Source: Hippophae tibetana
Taxonomy: Eukaryota; Streptophyta; Magnoliopsida; Rosales; Elaeagnaceae
Assembly: GCA_037013495.1 (NCBI GenBank)
Contig: CM072805.1
Location: 14,418,601 to 14,482,600 of the forward strand
Direction of reading: 5' to 3'
DNA: 64,000 bases
The position numbers and the translations under genes were made by a program. Below the pieces are notes generated by a model. That model ran no database searches. It had not been told where the DNA came from and worked only from the letters and a program-made list of their open reading frames with translations. Positions 48,390 through 58,045 of the stretch are shown one piece after another. Position 1 is the stretch's first letter. The number at the start of each line of letters is the position of its first letter.

Positions 48390-48516
48390 TGAACAGTGCC
48401 GCGCGTAGTGCTGCGCGGATGAACAGTACCGCGCGCGCAGTGCTGCGCGGATGAACAGTGCCGCACGCGCAGTGCTACGCGGATGAACAGTGCCGCGCGC
48501 GCAGTGCTGCGCGCGG
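48390..48516. repeat. GC-rich 32-bp minisatellite, four units (3' LTR)
   Basis: GAACAGT-centred units at 48391, 48421, 48453 and 48485, consensus near GAACAGTGCCGCGCGCGCAG, in an otherwise AT-rich LTR. Confidence 0.9.
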
Positions 48517-48861
48517 GCGGAGCTGGGCGCTGGGGCGCGGCGGCGCGATTTTCTTCTTTTTTGACATTTTTGTCCTTTTTGACCCATTTTGTCCAATTTT
48601 TCCATATTTGTTGACCTTTCCTCATTTATTTATTAATATATTTGTGATGTATTGCTTCCAGTATTCCTCTTTGAGTTTTTAAGTTGAGTTTTTAAGTTGC
48701 ATTTTTAAGCCAAAATTCCTGAAAAACAATAAAAATACCCGTGATTTCAAAAAAGACAAATTTATATAAATAGATGATAAAACATATAAATATATATATA
48801 TTTTTAATCAATTAATGTGCATAAAATCATGGTTATTTTAGTGCTTTTTGAGCACTCATCA

Positions 48862-50480
48862 CAATCAAATCAAAAACTAAAATTACAACAAAATCAAAAA
48901 TTAATTTAAGAATAAAAGAAAACAACATATCACAAAAATATCTCATACTTTTTTAATCTCCTTTAAGATCATAATTAAAATCTCAAGCATAAGTTATTTT
49001 AATCTCTTTAAACAATCATGATTTTATTATAATAATTAGTCGAAAATCATTTTCATATTTCATTTCAAAAATGTATCAATTTAATTTTACCCAATTTCAG
49101 TGTCATGAATCAGAATTCGCTTCGACTCTATTCCTCACAAGTCAATACTCTCAAAGCACTGAATCCTATGGGTTCAAACACTCATACTAATTTATATGCG
49201 AAAGAGTTGATGTATAGAAATGAACTAATATGTTCGCATATGTATAAAGAATAAAGGCTCAAAGTGTTATTTTAACATTGATCTCATGAAAGGAATCGAA
49301 TGTATAAATTATAAAGATATCATATATAAAAATTATTTTCATGCATATATCAAACTCATTAAGAAAGAATTTCAAGATATATGCTTTTTATAAATGAAGA
49401 AATTGCAATGAATTTTTAGGGAATTACTTCCTATATCTTTCTTTTGTATTTAACCTTTACTCACAACTTTGTTGGCAATGTGGGTCATAGTATGTAGATG
49501 ATACTATATTTTTTATCTCTCTATTTTTTTTTTCAATATATGTATATTTTAGAGAGTCAACCCATGTACAGATTGTACATTTTTTTTTTGGATTTTGGTG
49601 AGTGGTTAATTTTTGTGGCTTTTCTGTTTGATCTTGGTTTAGGTAACCCCAGATATGTCTTTTTGTTTTTGTAGCAGTCATGCATGAATGAGATATAAGC
49701 ATATACTATCAATTTCTACTTAAATCGTTTAATCTAAACAAAAATAATAAAAAAAAATATATGATACTCTATTATGATGAGAAAAAATTCATACATTCAA
49801 TGCAACCTATAGAGATCATTTAAAAATTTGAATAAATAAGAAATGTGTTTGGAGTAGAAAAAAAATATATATTTCACTCTGAATAAAAGAAATTAGGCTC
49901 AAATTATATCTCACAAGGGTAGTCTCCACCAAAAAAAATTCATAAACACCGATTTTGGGTTTAATATAATTTCCACATTTTATCAAGAAATACTAGTTAT
50001 GTCAAAAACTAACTAATTATCAAAAATAATTACAAAATATTTCATGATATGTTTTCAAAAATTAATCTAACAGTACCAAAGACTTAACTATTTACTTAAA
50101 TTTGATTTAAAGAAATGATAAATTTTTGTGAGAATTTTTTGTGAGAATTTTTATTTATTTATTTATTTATTAAACATGGTAACTTTTCACCACCCCCAAC
50201 CTAGAACTTACATTGTCCTCAATGTAACAACTGCAAATTAAAGATAAGGAGAAAAAAAAGAAAGATTACCTATTTCTTGAGAATGTGTAAGTAGTAATGA
50301 AGAATTGCAGGTGCATCCATCATATTCATCATTAAAGTGTATACAGACAGATCGCTGTGAACTTCTAACATCTCAAAAAATATTTTAGTTTTAACAATTT
50401 TAAAAATTATTCACATACAAGTAAACTAAAATAAACAATAAAATTAAGTAAATAAAACAAATAACAAAAAATTACCTAAC
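48862..50480 (-). other. 3' untranslated region of the intact element
   Basis: About 1.6 kb without coding frames. It matches 60660-62260 and parts of 38050-39300 block by block. Near its right end lies a C-run (50190-50200) and the hairpin at 50208-50227. At the LTR junction (48862) there is no polypurine tract: the element-sense strand reads ...GATTTGATTG before TGATGAG. Confidence 0.75.
50190..50227 (-). other. G-rich purine tract and perfect stem-loop, 3' UTR
   Basis: The + strand reads CCACCCCCAAC, 7 bases, then TTACATTG-TCCT-CAATGTAA with all 8 pairs. In element RNA: an AGGA-loop hairpin followed by a GTTGGGGGTGG tract. It lies about 1.3 kb from the LTR, unlike at 8433 where it abuts the LTR. 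Confidence 0.7.
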
Positions 50481-50531
50481 ATGATGGGTTGCCTCTCATC
50501 CAGCGCTTAGTTTAACGTCTTAGCAAGACGT
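50481..50531 (-). other. Conserved post-pol box with perfect hairpin
   Basis: ATGATGGGTTGCCTCTCATC, then TTTA and the inverted repeat ACGTCTT-AGC-AAGACGT (50515-50531). It begins 12 bases downstream of the pol stop codon. Confidence 0.7.
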
Positions 50532-50543
50532 ATCTTTTTGGTG

Positions 50544-53500
50544 CTAAGGGTTACTCAGCCAAATGCAATCCATTTCAGCAATGTTGTTTGGTTCTTCTAA
50601 ATAAGGCTTGACACGATGGCCATTAACTTTGAACGTTTTTTGTGTCTTGGAGTCCAATAGTTCTACCATTCCATGTTCAAATACCTGAACTATTGTGAAT
50701 GGTCCATCCCATCTTGATCTCAGCTTTCCTGGAAACAATCTCAAACGAGAGTTAAATAAAAGAACTTTCATTCCAGGGTGAAAAGTCTTAGGAACTAGCT
50801 TCTTGTCATGATAGCGCTTAGTACGCTCTTTGTATAATTTGGCATTCTCATAAGCTTTATTCTTAATTTCTTCCAACTCATGAAGCTGGAGTAATCGTTT
50901 TTCACCTGCTTTATCTAAATCCATGTTTAGCTCTTTAATTGCCCAGTAAGCCTTGTGTTCAAGTTCAACTGGAAGGTGGCACGCTTTCCCAAAGATTAAC
51001 CGGTAAGGGCTCATCCCAATAGGTGTTTTGTAAGCGGTGCGGTATGCCCATAAGGCATCATTTAACTTAAATGCCCAATCCTTCCTTGAAGGACGCACAG
51101 TGCGTTCCAATATTCCCTTAATTTGCCTATTACTTACTTCCACTAAAACGGAAGTTTGAGGATGATATGGAGTAGCTACCTTATGTGTGATGTTGTACTT
51201 GTTTAGTACTCCATCAAAGAGTTTGTTACAAAAATGGCTACCTCCATCACTTATTATAGCTCTAGGCGTTCCGAACCTACTGAATATGAAATCTTTCAAG
51301 AATTTCACAACAACATTAGCATCATTGGTTTTGGTGGGGATAGCTTCTACCCACTTAGACACATAATCCACAGCAACCAAAATGTATTGAAAACCATTAG
51401 ATGAGGGAAAAGGTCCCATAAAGTCAATCCCCCATACATCAAAGAGTTCAACAACTAAATTAGATGTCAAAGGTATTTCATCTCTTTTGCTTATGTTTCC
51501 TGTTCTTTGACATCTATCACATTGTGCACAAAACATATGAGCATCTTTAAAAAGAGTGGGCCAAAAGAATCCAGACTGTAATATCTTACGGGCTGTCTTT
51601 TCACCTCCAAAATGACCCCCACAATGAAGTTCATGACAAAAAGTTAGAATGCTCTTATGTTCTTCTTCAGGTACACATCTCCGGATGACTTGATCTTGAC
51701 CAATCTTGTATAAATAAGGGTCATCCCAGAAATAGTCCTTAATATTTTTAAAAAACCTTTTCTTGTCCTGATATGAAGTGTTAGGTCGCAAAACACCAGT
51801 GGCAAGATAGTTTACAATATCAGCATACCATGGGTTTGGACCTATGAAAAATAACTGTTCATCAGGAAAGGTTTCAACTATATCTTCATTACTCTCATCT
51901 TTAAGAGAATTGAAGTCAGAAATCAACCTAGACAAATGGTCAGCTACTAAGTTTTCGCTACCTTTCTTATCCTTGATTTCTAGGTCAAATTCTTGTAAGA
52001 GTAAGACCCACCTGATTAATCTTGGCTTGGCATTTGGTTTACTTAATAGGTATCTTAAAGCAGCATGATCAGAATGCACAATCACTTTAGATCCTACTAA
52101 ATAAGACCGAAATTTGTCTAAAGAGAATACTATAGCCAAGAATTCCTTTTCAGTGGTGGTATAATTCATTTGGGCATCATTGAGTGTTTTGCTAGCGTAG
52201 TAGATGACATGCAAACGCTTATCCACTCTTTGTCCCAAGACTGCTCCTATTGCATAATCAGAAGCATCACACATTATTTCAAAAGGTAAAGACCAGTTTG
52301 GTGCCATAATAACAGGGGTAGATGTTAGTTTATCTTTCAAGGTATTAAAGGAAGTAAGGCATTCATTGTTGAAATCAAAATCAGCATCTTTGGATAGCAA
52401 GTTACATAAGGGACGACTTATTTTAGAGAAATCTTTAATAAATCGTCTGTAAAATCCTGCATGTCCCAAGAAGCTTCTTATCCCCTTCACAGATGTAGGG
52501 GGAGGTAGTTTGGATATCAATTCAACTTTTGCCTTATCAACTTCAATACCCTTGTTTGAAATTATATGTCCTAAAACTATCCCTTGTTGAACCATAAAAT
52601 GACTTTTCTCCCAACTAAGGGTTAGATTGCATTCAATGCATCTTTCTAAAACCAAAGTTAATTTATGTAAGCAATCATCAAATGAGTTCCCAAAGACAGA
52701 GAAATCGTCCATGAAAATCTCAATGAATTTTTCCACCATGTCCGAGAAAATAGATATCATGCATCTCTGGAAAGTGGCAGGGGCATTGCATAACCCAAAT
52801 GGCATTCTGCGAAAAGCAAATGTCCCAAAAGGACATGTAAATGTGGTCTTTTCCTGATCTTCTGGTGCTATGGGTACTTGATAATATCCGGACAATCCAT
52901 CCAAAAAACAGTAAAATTCGTGCCCAGCTAATCTTTCCAACATTTGATCAATGAATGGAAGAGGAAAGTGATCCTTTTTCGTATATAAATTTAGTTTCCT
53001 AAAATCTATACACATTCTCCATCCAGTGATTATTCTAGTGGGCACTAATTCACTTTTGTCATTTTTAACAACTGTTATCCCAGATTTCTTTGGTACCACA
53101 TGCATTGGACTAACCCACTTACTATCCGCAATAGGATAGATAATCCCTTCTTCTAATAATTTAAGAATTTCCTTTTTAACTACCTCTTGCATGTTTGGGT
53201 TTAGTCTCCTTTGGGCCTCTCGTACAGGTTTAGCACCATCCTCCAAGTTGATCTTGTGCATACACATTGTTGGACTAATGCCTCTTATATCCCCTATACT
53301 CCAACCTATAGATTTCTTAAACTGTTTAAGCACTTTGATGAGTTCCTTTTCTTGTGGTTTGGTCAAGGTTGAAGAAATTATCACTGGATAAGTTTCTCCT
53401 TCTCCCAAAAACACATATTTTAAGTGCTCAGGTAAGACTTTGAGTTCAAGTTCAGGTGGATTGGCCTCTTTACTAGATGAAGAACTGGGTAGATTTAAAA

Positions 53501-55274
53501 GTGTACTAGATTTTGTCATCACTTCATCATTGTCTAGTTGTTTAAGGTACCCATTAATTTCCTCATATAAATTTTCTTCAACCTTTTCAAGTGTAAGAAC
53601 GGTTTCAAGCTTGTCTTCTGTTCTGGTTTGTAAAAAGGTGCTTTGGACAAGATTATCCAAAGGATCAACTTCGAATATTTCATCGATGGCAGAAATAGAA
53701 GGAAAAGGTGAAGAATCAAAAACTTTAAAATGAACAGTCTCTCCTAAGACTGTCATTGTCAAATTTCCATCTTGGACATCAATAATAGTTTTAGTAGTTG
53801 CCATAAATGGTCTACCAAGCAATATTGTGTGCTCTCTGTCCAATGCTGGATTTTCTTGCATATCCAGAACCACAAAGTCAACAGGTATTATCAGTTTGTC
53901 TACCTGTACCAAAACATCCTCAACTATTCCCTCTGGATATTTAAGAGATCTATCTGCAAGTTGAAGGGACATAGTTGTGGGTTTTAAATCCCCTAGGTTG
54001 AGCTGTAAGAATATAGAGTAGGGCATCAAATTTATACTAGCACCTAAATCAAGCATTGCTTTAGCAACCTTCCTATCCCCCATAGTTATGTTTATAATAA
54101 AACTTCCAGGGTCTTTCAACTTAGGGGGTAGTTTGTGCTGAAGTACAGCGCTAGAAATTTCTGATACTACTACTCGTTCATTCAGTTCATACCTCCTTTT
54201 CTTAGTGTTCAACTCTTTGAAAAACTTGGCATATGAGGGCACATTCATGATCACTTCTAATAATGGTAAATTGATATTTACTTTAGAGAGCATATTAAAA
54301 AGATCATTGAATTGCTTATCTTGTTTGGATTCTTTTAACCGGTGGGGAAAAGGTACTTGCATCTGGTGTGGTTCTGATGTCTTTTGAATTTTGAGGGTGT
54401 CAGATGACCCCCCAATGAGTTTTTCAGAAGGCTTGTTAAGTTTAACACTTGTTTCTCCTTTTTGCGAGATTAGAATATCGCCTTCTTTGTTACCTGAACT
54501 ACAAGGTAGATTGTTAGAGATTTCAGGTAAACTGGTATTGACTACCTTACCACTTCGAAGGGTTCTTACATCCTTTGCTTGTTCTGGTTGACTGTGCAAC
54601 TTTCCTGGTTCTTTCTTTTGCATTTGTTCAGCTAGTTGCCCAACTTTAGATTCAATCCTTTTAACCGAAGCCTCCATGGTGTTCAACCTTTGATTAGTCA
54701 TCAATTGGTTGTCACGACTAACTTGAATAAAAGCATTCAAGCTATCTTCTAAGGTTGGCTTAAAAGATTGGTTTGGTGGGTAAGGGTGGTTGTTAATCGA
54801 CCTTAGTGTTGGATATTGGGTGTAGGCTGGGTGATTATACGTGTTTGGATGATACCTTTGAAAAGATTGGACCTCCTCTATGGCATCGACACTAGAATCA
54901 CAAGTATTTGAACAATTATGAGTACCATGCCCAATTGAACAACACACTTCACATACCTCTTGATTTGAAATTTGGTGGGTAGTGAGAAATTGCACTTGCT
55001 TAGTCAATTCAGCAAGTTGCAAAGTTATCTCATTATCAGAGCCAACTTCATTGACCCTTGCTTTCCTTCTACCACCTCTTTGTTGGGAATTAGAACCCAA
55101 TAGCTCATAAAGATTATAGGTTTCCTCTGCGGTCATTTCTCCTACAGCACCTCCAGCAGCATTATCAACCATGTATTGACTCTGTAGTGTCAATCCATCA
55201 TAAAAGAATTGGTTTTGTAGCTGTAATGGAAAGCTATGATTTTGACATTGAATGAAAAGGAGTTTGAATCGTTC
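50544..55274 (-). CDS. Gag C-part-Pol polyprotein (protease, RT, RNase H, integrase)
   Basis: Open for 1576 codons after a TAG at 55275-55277. Residues are numbered from a TTG at 55193 (1549 aa). CCHC knuckle at 81-94 (CX2CX4HX4C). Protease motif [10 protein letters not shown] at 382-391. RT about 660-850, with [15 protein letters not shown] and the catalytic FMDD (827-830, DNA 52704-52715). RNase H acidic residues D976, E1015 and D1042. Integrase zinc region with H1187, H1194, C1225 and C1228, and DDE residues D1257, D1316 and E1352. The C-terminus ends with the [14 protein letters not shown] segment usual in plant gypsy integrases. No chromodomain, no stop and no frameshift: pol looks competent. 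Without readthrough of the TAG it would need internal initiation (first ATG in frame at 55172), so Gag-Pol supply is uncertain. It makes and integrates element cDNA. Confidence 0.93.
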   Translation of the reverse strand, partial: ERFKLLFIQCQNHSFPLQLQNQFFYDGLTLQSQYMVDNAAGGAVGEMTAEETYNLYELLGSNSQQRGGRRKARVNEVGSDNEITLQLAELTKQVQFLTTHQISNQEVCEVCCSIGHGTHNCSNTCDSSVDAIEEVQSFQRYHPNTYNHPAYTQYPTLRSINNHPYPPNQSFKPTLEDSLNAFIQVSRDNQLMTNQRLNTMEASVKRIESKVGQLAEQMQKKEPGKLHSQPEQAKDVRTLRSGKVVNTSLPEISNNLPCSSGNKEGDILISQKGETSVKLNKPSEKLIGGSSDTLKIQKTSEPHQMQVPFPHRLKESKQDKQFNDLFNMLSKVNINLPLLEVIMNVPSYAKFFKELNTKKRRYELNERVVVSEISSAVLQHKLPPKLKDPGSFIINITMGDRKVAKAMLDLGASINLMPYSIFLQLNLGDLKPTTMSLQLADRSLKYPEGIVEDVLVQVDKLIIPVDFVVLDMQENPALDREHTILLGRPFMATTKTIIDVQDGNLTMTVLGETVHFKVFDSSPFPSISAIDEIFEVDPLDNLVQSTFLQTRTEDKLETVLTLEKVEENLYEEINGYLKQLDNDEVMTKSSTLLNLPSSSSSKEANPPELELKVLPEHLKYVFLGEGETYPVIISSTLTKPQEKELIKVLKQFKKSIGWSIGDIRGISPTMCMHKINLEDGAKPVREAQRRLNPNMQEVVKKEILKLLEEGIIYPIADSKWVSPMHVVPKKSGITVVKNDKSELVPTRIITGWRMCIDFRKLNLYTKKDHFPLPFIDQMLERLAGHEFYCFLDGLSGYYQVPIAPEDQEKTTFTCPFGTFAFRRMPFGLCNAPATFQRCMISIFSDMVEKFIEIFMDDFSVFGNSFDDCLHKLTLVLERCIECNLTLSWEKSHFMVQQGIVLGHIISNKGIEVDKAKVELISKLPPPTSVKGIRSFLGHAGFYRRFIKDFSKISRPLCNLLSKDADFDFNNECLTSFNTLKDKLTSTPVIMAPNWSLPFEIMCDASDYAIGAVLGQRVDKRLHVIYYASKTLNDAQMNYTTTEKEFLAIVFSLDKFRSYLVGSKVIVHSDHAALRYLLSKPNAKPRLIRWVLLLQEFDLEIKDKKGSENLVADHLSRLISDFNSLKDESNEDIVETFPDEQLFFIGPNPWYADIVNYLATGVLRPNTSYQDKKRFFKNIKDYFWDDPYLYKIGQDQVIRRCVPEEEHKSILTFCHELHCGGHFGGEKTARKILQSGFFWPTLFKDAHMFCAQCDRCQRTGNISKRDEIPLTSNLVVELFDVWGIDFMGPFPSSNGFQYILVAVDYVSKWVEAIPTKTNDANVVVKFLKDFIFSRFGTPRAIISDGGSHFCNKLFDGVLNKYNITHKVATPYHPQTSVLVEVSNRQIKGILERTVRPSRKDWAFKLNDALWAYRTAYKTPIGMSPYRLIFGKACHLPVELEHKAYWAIKELNMDLDKAGEKRLLQLHELEEIKNKAYENAKLYKERTKRYHDKKLVPKTFHPGMKVLLFNSRLRLFPGKLRSRWDGPFTIVQVFEHGMVELLDSKTQKTFKVNGHRVKPYLEEPNNIAEMDCIWLSNP

Positions 55275-55277
55275 CTA
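55275..55277 (-). other. In-frame TAG separating gag from gag-pol
   Basis: GCT-TAG-GAA in element sense against GCT-TGG-GAT in the upstream gag. The 3' context (GAA) does not resemble the CAA-TTA readthrough context known from plant viruses. Confidence 0.9.
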
Positions 55278-55715
55278 AGCTTCATGAAAGGGCTCTTCAT
55301 ACATTTGAGAAAATGTTGCTATCTTTGTTCTTAGATCAACAGTCTTTTGATGGGAATAGAACCTACCCATAAAAATTTCATAGACTGCCTCCCAAGTTTT
55401 AAGAGAACCTGACTGTAGAGTAATGAACCATGACCAAGCTTTATCTTTGAGGGTGTAAGGAAAACACCTCATCCTAAGTTGATCTTCATTAATTGCATGT
55501 AGTGGAAAGGTTTGGACAATAGCATAGAATTCTCGAATGAAATGCAAAGGGTCTTCATTAGGGATACCGTAAAAGGAAGGCAACAAAGAATAATGAATCT
55601 TTTTCAATTCATAATTCCTTGCAGCCTCTTGTAATTGGATGCCGGAAGTTACATTGCCAATGATTGGCATTGTATAGTCTTTCATCTTTTTCCGCCTATC
55701 TTCAGCATCTCCCAT
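55275..55715 (-). CDS. Gag N-terminal part of the gag-pol frame, ends at an in-frame TAG
   Basis: 146 codons from ATG at 55715, containing the gag core (IQLQEAARNYELKKIHYSLL, NEDQLRMRCFPYTLKDKA, FMGRFYSHQKT). The TAG at 55275-55277 replaces the TGG (Trp) of HEAWDRF found in the sister gag at 56083-57420; after it the same frame continues through gag into pol with no other break. By hand count 92 of 135 residues are identical to the upstream gag, without gaps. The single G-to-A change is the only visible lesion. A short Gag or, by suppression, a full Gag-Pol could be made. Confidence 0.85.
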   Translation of the reverse strand: MGDAEDRRKKMKDYTMPIIGNVTSGIQLQEAARNYELKKIHYSLLPSFYGIPNEDPLHFIREFYAIVQTFPLHAINEDQLRMRCFPYTLKDKAWSWFITLQSGSLKTWEAVYEIFMGRFYSHQKTVDLRTKIATFSQMYEEPFHEA

Positions 55716-56082
55716 GGTTGTTTGTAGTTGAAAATGATCCTCCTCCTATTGTGTATAAACATTTTGCTCTTAAAAAACAATAGTAGATATCTCTAAGAAA
55801 TATTTATAACTTGATAAAACGTAAAAGCAAAAAGGTACAAGGAACCTAATTTTTTTAATTTTTTTTTTAATTTTAATTTTAACGAATGGACACAATTTTT
55901 GAAACAAACGAATTTATTTCATTTGAATTTTATTACACGCAAACTAAAACAAAGGAAAATACAACAATGGGTGACCTCCCATACAGGACTAAAATTTATC
56001 GTCTTCTAGTAAGACGTTGCTTGGAGATTGTAGAATGAAAAACTCAATATCTCCTCTTCATTGAATTCATTTAAGTATCAAA
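55716..56082 (-). other. Spacer between the two gag genes
   Basis: Non-coding, T/A-rich. Contains the conserved box (55964-56016) near the upstream gag's stop, and an acceptor-like ACAATAG (55746-55752) 31 bases before the downstream gag ATG. Confidence 0.6.
55964..56016 (-). other. Conserved post-gag box with hairpin, internal copy
   Basis: CAATGGGTGACCTCCCATAC, then ATTTAT and the inverted repeat CGTCTT-CTAGT-AAGACG (56000-56016). It lies 67 bases downstream of the free-standing gag stop and mirrors the box after pol. Confidence 0.65.
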
Positions 56083-57420
56083 TTAGTCTTTGCTCTTTTG
56101 CAAATGTTCAACTAACTGTTCAACTTGAACTTCCACCTTTTTGATAGAAGCTTCCACAGAGTCCAACCGTTGATTGGTTTTAGATTGGTTATCCCTACAG
56201 ACTTGAATAAAAGAATTCAAGTTGTCCTCCAGGGTTGGTTTATTGGGAATGCTTCTTGGAATAGGTGGGTGGAATTGCTGGCCTGGCTGGTTTGAGCTTT
56301 GAGTGAAAGGAGGGTTGTTTTGCCTCCAGGAGAAATTTGGATGACTTCTCCACCCAGGATTATAGGTATTTGAATTGGGATCAAACCTTGGTCTCTGTTG
56401 ATATGCTCCCAACACATTAACCTGTTCAGGTCCAGTTGTTTCTCCTTGATATGGACAGGCTTCAGTACCATGTCCCATGTTGCTATACAAACCATATTGT
56501 TCATTATTGGTGTTGGTTTGTGTAGCGAGAAGGGCAACTTGCTTAGTCAGTTGAACAAGTTGTTGTTGAACTTCATTACTGGAGTCGATTTCATGAACTC
56601 CAGCTTTTCTCACTCGGGAGATTTTCTGTTGGGAATTAGCACCCAACATCTCAAAGAGGTTATACGTCTCTGAGGCAGTCTTCTCTCCTATTGCTCCTCC
56701 TGCAGTGTTGTCGACAATGAACTGACATTGTTGTGTAAGTCCATCGTAAAAGAATTGGTTCTGCAACTGCAGGGGAAAGCTATGATGGGGACATTGAGTG
56801 AGAAACATTTTGAACCTATCCCAAGCTTCATGGAATGGTTCTCCTTCCATCTGAGAGAAAGTAGCAATCTTTCCTCTCAACTCTGATGTTTTTTGATGGG
56901 AATAGAATTTTCCCATGAATTTATTGTAAATGTTACCCCATGTCATCAGAGAACCTGGGGGAAGTGACATCAACCAAGCTTTGGCCTTATCCTTTAATGT
57001 GTAGGGAAAACATCTCATTCTAAGTTGATCCTCGTTTAGAATACCGAGGGGGAATGTTTGGACCGTAGCATAGAAATCTCTCATAAAGGAAAGAGAATCT
57101 TCATTAGGTAACCCATAAAAGAAAGGAAGCATAGAAAAATGAATATTTTTAAGGTCATAATTCCGAGCAGCCTCTCCCAACTGGATAGCGGCAGTTGCCG
57201 TGCCTATTACCGGTCTTGCAAACTCCTTCATCGTGGTTTCCCTAACATGTTGGTTTTCCTCCATTTCTTTTGGTTCTAGTAAAGGATTAAGTCTTGGATC
57301 TATGTTTGGCTCAAAAACAGGTTGATGGGTGGAATCCAGTGTTGTTGACACTTGTTTAAATTTATGAATATTATTTACATATGGTGTAAGGGGGTTTCCT
57401 AAGGATCTCCTACCACGCAT
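56083..57420 (-). CDS. Free-standing Gag (445 aa), zinc knuckle lost
   Basis: Intact frame from ATG 57420 to a stop at 56083. An N-terminal extension of about 70 residues is rich in Pro, Asn and Glu. The gag core (about 70-290) has IQLGEAARNYDLKNIHFSML, NEDQLRMRCFPYTLKDKAKA, EAWDRFKMFLTQCPHHSFPL and [10 protein letters not shown] knuckle region (about 310-325) and the usual NTYNPGWRSHPNFSW follow, then a C-terminal coiled stretch (SVEASIKKVEVQVEQLVEHL). In the knuckle both leading cysteines are Tyr (codons 56494-56496 and 56485-56487; YGLYSNMGHGTEAC against [14 protein letters not shown] in the gag-pol copy), each one G-to-A from Cys, so zinc binding should be lost. It probably supplies structural Gag in cis while gag-pol supplies enzymes. 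Confidence 0.9.
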   Translation of the reverse strand: MRGRRSLGNPLTPYVNNIHKFKQVSTTLDSTHQPVFEPNIDPRLNPLLEPKEMEENQHVRETTMKEFARPVIGTATAAIQLGEAARNYDLKNIHFSMLPFFYGLPNEDSLSFMRDFYATVQTFPLGILNEDQLRMRCFPYTLKDKAKAWLMSLPPGSLMTWGNIYNKFMGKFYSHQKTSELRGKIATFSQMEGEPFHEAWDRFKMFLTQCPHHSFPLQLQNQFFYDGLTQQCQFIVDNTAGGAIGEKTASETYNLFEMLGANSQQKISRVRKAGVHEIDSSNEVQQQLVQLTKQVALLATQTNTNNEQYGLYSNMGHGTEACPYQGETTGPEQVNVLGAYQQRPRFDPNSNTYNPGWRSHPNFSWRQNNPPFTQSSNQPGQQFHPPIPRSIPNKPTLEDNLNSFIQVCRDNQSKTNQRLDSVEASIKKVEVQVEQLVEHLQKSKD

Positions 57421-57538
57421 AGACTATTGTAAACGTAAATTTAAAACTCCTGTCAACAAAAATAAAAAATTTAGAGAAAATTTACAGGGTATTTAATACA
57501 AAACACTAGACAAAACTAGCTAAACCCTAAATTTTTTT

Positions 57539-57547
<9 letters not shown>

Positions 57548-57582
<35 letters not shown>
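57548..57582. repeat. (TA)n microsatellite in the leader
   Basis: About seventeen TA units. Confidence 0.95.
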
Positions 57583-57585
<3 letters not shown>

Positions 57586-57619
57586 AATAACATAATCAGT
57601 ATTAACCAAGAGTGTTCCC

Positions 57620-57724
57620 AGGAAAGAATGGTGGTGCAACGGCTCCTTAAAAACCATTCTCCTAGCCAGAACAACGTTCCCAGGAAAGACTAGTGGCACA
57701 AAGGCTTCCAAGAACTAGTCTCCT
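57620..57724 (-). other. Two tandem covarying hairpins in the leader (62-bp repeat)
   Basis: Copy 1: AGGA-aa-GAATGGT (57620-57632), 20-base loop, ACCATTC-TCCT (57653-57663). Copy 2: AGGA-aa-GACTAGT (57682-57694), 19-base loop, ACTAGTC-TCCT (57714-57724). Each has 11 pairs with the same 2-base bulge, although the upper stems differ (GAATGGT versus GACTAGT). Flanks GTTCCC and CCTAG(C/A)CAGAAC are shared. It lies between PBS and gag, where packaging and dimerisation signals sit in retroelements. Confidence 0.85.
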
Positions 57725-57796
57725 AGACAGAACTCCATTAGATTTTTACTTTTCATGTTATTTAGTTAATTATGTATAAATTCAAGTAATGTTTTT

Positions 57797-58045
57797 TTTA
57801 CGGTAATTTCATTTTACTATTCACGCTATATTATTTCTTATTAACTTAAAAATTTTGACACTTAAAAATTCTCTTTTTTTTTTTTACTATTCATGAACGG
57901 TAATTTTATTTTACTATTCACGCTCTATTATTTCTTATTAACTTAAAAAAAATTTGAAATTTTAATTTTTTTAATTTTTTTAATTTTTATTATTTTTTTA
58001 TTTATTATTTTTTATTTTTTTTACTATTCATGAACGGTAAAAAAT
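57797..58045. repeat. Degenerate leader repeats with TACTATTCATGAACGGTAA
   Basis: A unit of TTTACTATTCAtGAACGGTAATTTTATTTTACTATTCACGCT type recurs. ACGGTAA occurs at about 57800, 57897 and 58033, with poly-T spacers of different length. The core is a near-palindrome. Confidence 0.7.

Larger units (their letters stand above)
46863..48861 (-). repeat. 3' LTR of the intact element (1999 bp)
   Basis: Starts TGATGAACG, ends GCACTCATCA; partner of 58288-60150. It is 136 bp longer because of tandem duplications: 32-bp GC units (four versus two), a GTGTGTTTTGAAG duplication, a TTTTTGTCC duplication and a GTTTTTAAGTTGA duplication. Confidence 0.95.

Noticed and set aside
48351..48682. Open frames of 70-84 codons on both strands across the GC-rich LTR block, rich in Ala, Arg and His
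   Set aside because: They are frames through a 32-bp minisatellite whose copy number differs between the two LTRs. No domain, and not kept in the sister LTR.
51844..54591. Several plus-strand open frames of 60-97 codons
   Set aside because: Shadows of the intact gag-pol frame on the opposite strand.
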